The translations under genes were made by a program, and so were the position numbers. The notes beneath the pieces were generated by a model. That model searched no databases. It saw nothing but the letters and a program-made list of their open reading frames with translations, and was not told the origin of the DNA. From the NCBI GenBank assembly GCA_031554275.1, contig JAVBKB010000215.1, positions 1 to 15,820 of the forward strand: a stretch of 15,820 nucleotides of DNA. The letters are read 5' to 3'. This document shows, in pieces, positions 14,726 through 15,820 of the stretch. This stretch comes from JAVBKB01 sp031554275. GTDB lineage: Bacteria > Bacillota > Bacilli > JARBTR01. How positions within the stretch are numbered: the stretch's first letter is position 1; each line of letters opens with the position of its first letter.

Positions 14726-15040
14726 GTGGCAGAGTTCAATCTTAATGGTAATATTTCGTCACAGAGAGTAAATGAAGGTGCTCATGACCTCGTGATGAGA
14801 GGTCGCAAGTCATTAGAAATTTCAGGTGTAAAGTTAGTTGAAAGCTTCGATAATGAAGAGTTTCTATTGGAAACAACGATGGGTTATATGGCAATCAAGG
14901 GGCAGAACCTGCAAATGAAAAATCTAGATGTTGATCAGGGTATCGTTTCTATACAGGGAAAGATTTACGAAATCAATTACTTGGATGATTATAGTAATGG
15001 TGAGAAGGCAAAAGGGTTCTTCAGTAAGCTGTTCAAATGA
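14726..15040 (+). CDS. yabP: Sporulation protein YabP
   Basis: 104 aa from GTG 14726, close to the roughly 100 aa of B. subtilis YabP. YabP family landmarks: HDLVMRGRKSLEISGV, ESFDNEEFLLETTMGYMAIKGQNL, LDVDQGIVSIQGKI and the end GEKAKGFFSKLFK. It is needed for spore cortex formation in B. subtilis and is made in the mother cell under sigma-E. I chose the GTG at 14726 because GAGGG ends 8 nt upstream. A GTG at 14711 would add five residues but overlaps that site. The stop overlaps the yabQ start as ATGA, so the two are translationally coupled. yabO/rqcP, its usual upstream neighbour, is absent; a repeat array and the HTH gene precede it. No clear sigma-E promoter was found. Confidence 0.96.
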   Translation: MAEFNLNGNISSQRVNEGAHDLVMRGRKSLEISGVKLVESFDNEEFLLETTMGYMAIKGQNLQMKNLDVDQGIVSIQGKIYEINYLDDYSNGEKAKGFFSKLFK

Positions 15041-15675
15041 CATTATCGGTTCAGTTTATCACACTAATGTCGATGATTGGAATGGGTTCTTTCTTTGCAG
15101 CAAGCTTTGATACATATAATCGCTTTCTGAAAAGATCGCACCGCGGAAAATGGCTTGTCTTCATCAACGATATCCTCTTTTGGTGTATACAAGCAATTGT
15201 AATTTTTTTCGTTTTATATCAAGCAAATTACGGGGAAATCCGCTTCTACATCGTATTAGCAATTCTGTGTGGGATTGCAATTTATCAATCATTGTTAAAA
15301 ATATTCTATCTTCGCATACTAGAAATAATCATTCAGCTGACCAAAAAAGCAATTGCATTCTGCAGATATCTCTTCAAGCAATTGGTTGTACATCCCATTC
15401 GTTTGCTACTCATGATCATCAAAAAAATATGCCTTTTACTCCTCCATTTGTTTGTAAAAGTGCTAAAATTAATTTTTGCTCTTGCCAAATACCTATTAAA
15501 AGCGGTATTATCGATAGTGGGAGTTTTTATAAAACCACTATTGTGGTTGCTTAATCTAATATGGGAATCATTGCCTAGAAAATGGACGTGGGAAATTGAA
15601 GCCACTCTAATTAGATCAAAGGAAAAACTTCGAGCGATTTGGAAGAAGTTGATGAAGTTTTTCAGAAAGAAATAG
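15037..15675 (+). CDS. yabQ: Sporulation membrane protein YabQ
   Basis: 212 aa, almost the same as B. subtilis YabQ (211 aa as I recall). The N-terminal part has three membrane segments (about 5-25, 40-61, 68-90) with the YabQ-like FFAASFDTYNRFLKRS at 19-34. A long amphipathic and hydrophobic stretch (about 115-175) and a basic C-terminus follow. YabQ is a mother-cell membrane protein required for spore cortex formation. The ATG overlaps the yabP stop codon (ATGA), and divIC follows after 17 nt, so these are one operon. Confidence 0.95.
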   Translation: MTLSVQFITLMSMIGMGSFFAASFDTYNRFLKRSHRGKWLVFINDILFWCIQAIVIFFVLYQANYGEIRFYIVLAILCGIAIYQSLLKIFYLRILEIIIQLTKKAIAFCRYLFKQLVVHPIRLLLMIIKKICLLLLHLFVKVLKLIFALAKYLLKAVLSIVGVFIKPLLWLLNLIWESLPRKWTWEIEATLIRSKEKLRAIWKKLMKFFRKK

Positions 15676-15692
15676 GCAAGTAGGTGAGCCCC

Positions 15693-15820
15693 ATGAGCAA
15701 GAAATCAGCCAATGATAATGTGACAAGAATTCAATCTGAATTTGTTGCTATCCAAGAAGATAGGAAGCGGATTGCAAGAAAAAAGCGCAGAGGAATAATG
15801 AGAAGATTAGTTGTCATTAT
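15693..15820 (+). CDS. divIC: Cell division protein DivIC, N-terminus (partial)
   Basis: The first 42 codons before the window ends. The visible part is a charged cytoplasmic tail, very basic near the end (KRIARKKRRGIMRR), followed by the start of a hydrophobic segment (LVVI), as expected for the FtsB/DivIC septum family, which has one transmembrane helix and then an extracellular coiled coil. The ATG has AGGTG 6 nt upstream. The position directly after yabQ matches B. subtilis and is the main ground for the name. Confidence 0.88.
   Translation, partial: MSKKSANDNVTRIQSEFVAIQEDRKRIARKKRRGIMRRLVVI

Noticed and set aside
1..15820. tRNA, rRNA, riboswitch, insertion sequence or prophage genes
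   Set aside because: I saw no cloverleaf, rRNA segment, T-box or known riboswitch core, and no transposase or integrase reading frame on either strand.

Overview
The window reads as chromosomal DNA of an endospore-forming, low-GC Firmicute, most likely Bacillales (Bacillaceae or Planococcaceae). The basis is a set of genes that in Bacillus subtilis form one block: pth, mfd, spoVT, yabM, yabN/mazG, yabP, yabQ and divIC, with near-typical protein lengths and strong AGGAGG-type ribosome binding sites. I cannot name the genus.

Left part (1-8018, all genes on the minus strand). Reading down the minus strand: spoVT, a membrane-anchored GH25 lysozyme, a YabM/SpoVB-type flippase, an M20 amidohydrolase, yhjC and yhjB (a DUF3311-type partner plus a sodium:solute symporter), mazG in a short single-MazG form, and the first 25 codons of a DUF4259-like gene at the window edge. 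The lysozyme and the M20-yhjC-yhjB group are insertions relative to the B. subtilis block. The M20 group has its own sigma-A promoter with a CodY-box-like palindrome over the -35, two intercistronic stem-loops, and a clear intrinsic terminator after yhjB. It looks like an acyl-amino-acid or peptide-derived substrate uptake-and-hydrolysis unit.

Middle (8019-12931, minus strand). A 538-bp gap between mfd and spoVT holds a roughly 157-bp imperfect palindrome whose pairing is better in the minus-strand RNA. Then come mfd (TTG start, own promoter) and pth. The anti-sigma gene fin, normally between pth and mfd, is missing. That gap instead carries short decayed repeats. pth has a clear sigma-A promoter, and its leader contains an AUG-UAA start-stop unit.

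Right part (12932-15820, plus strand). A divergent intergenic region leads to a 32-codon small ORF that overlaps the start of an HTH regulator with a long, probably TPR-like, C-terminal domain. A 23-bp tandem repeat array starts inside the 3' end of the regulator gene. It is followed by yabP, yabQ (4-nt overlap) and the start of divIC. yabO/rqcP, normally just before yabP, is absent. The block is thus split: pth-to-mazG faces away from yabPQ-divIC, as if inverted, with the regulator cassette and repeats at the junction.

The most unusual items are the mfd-spoVT palindrome, the 23-bp array, the small ORF plus HTH regulator, and the start-stop unit before pth. None is proven to be a new system.
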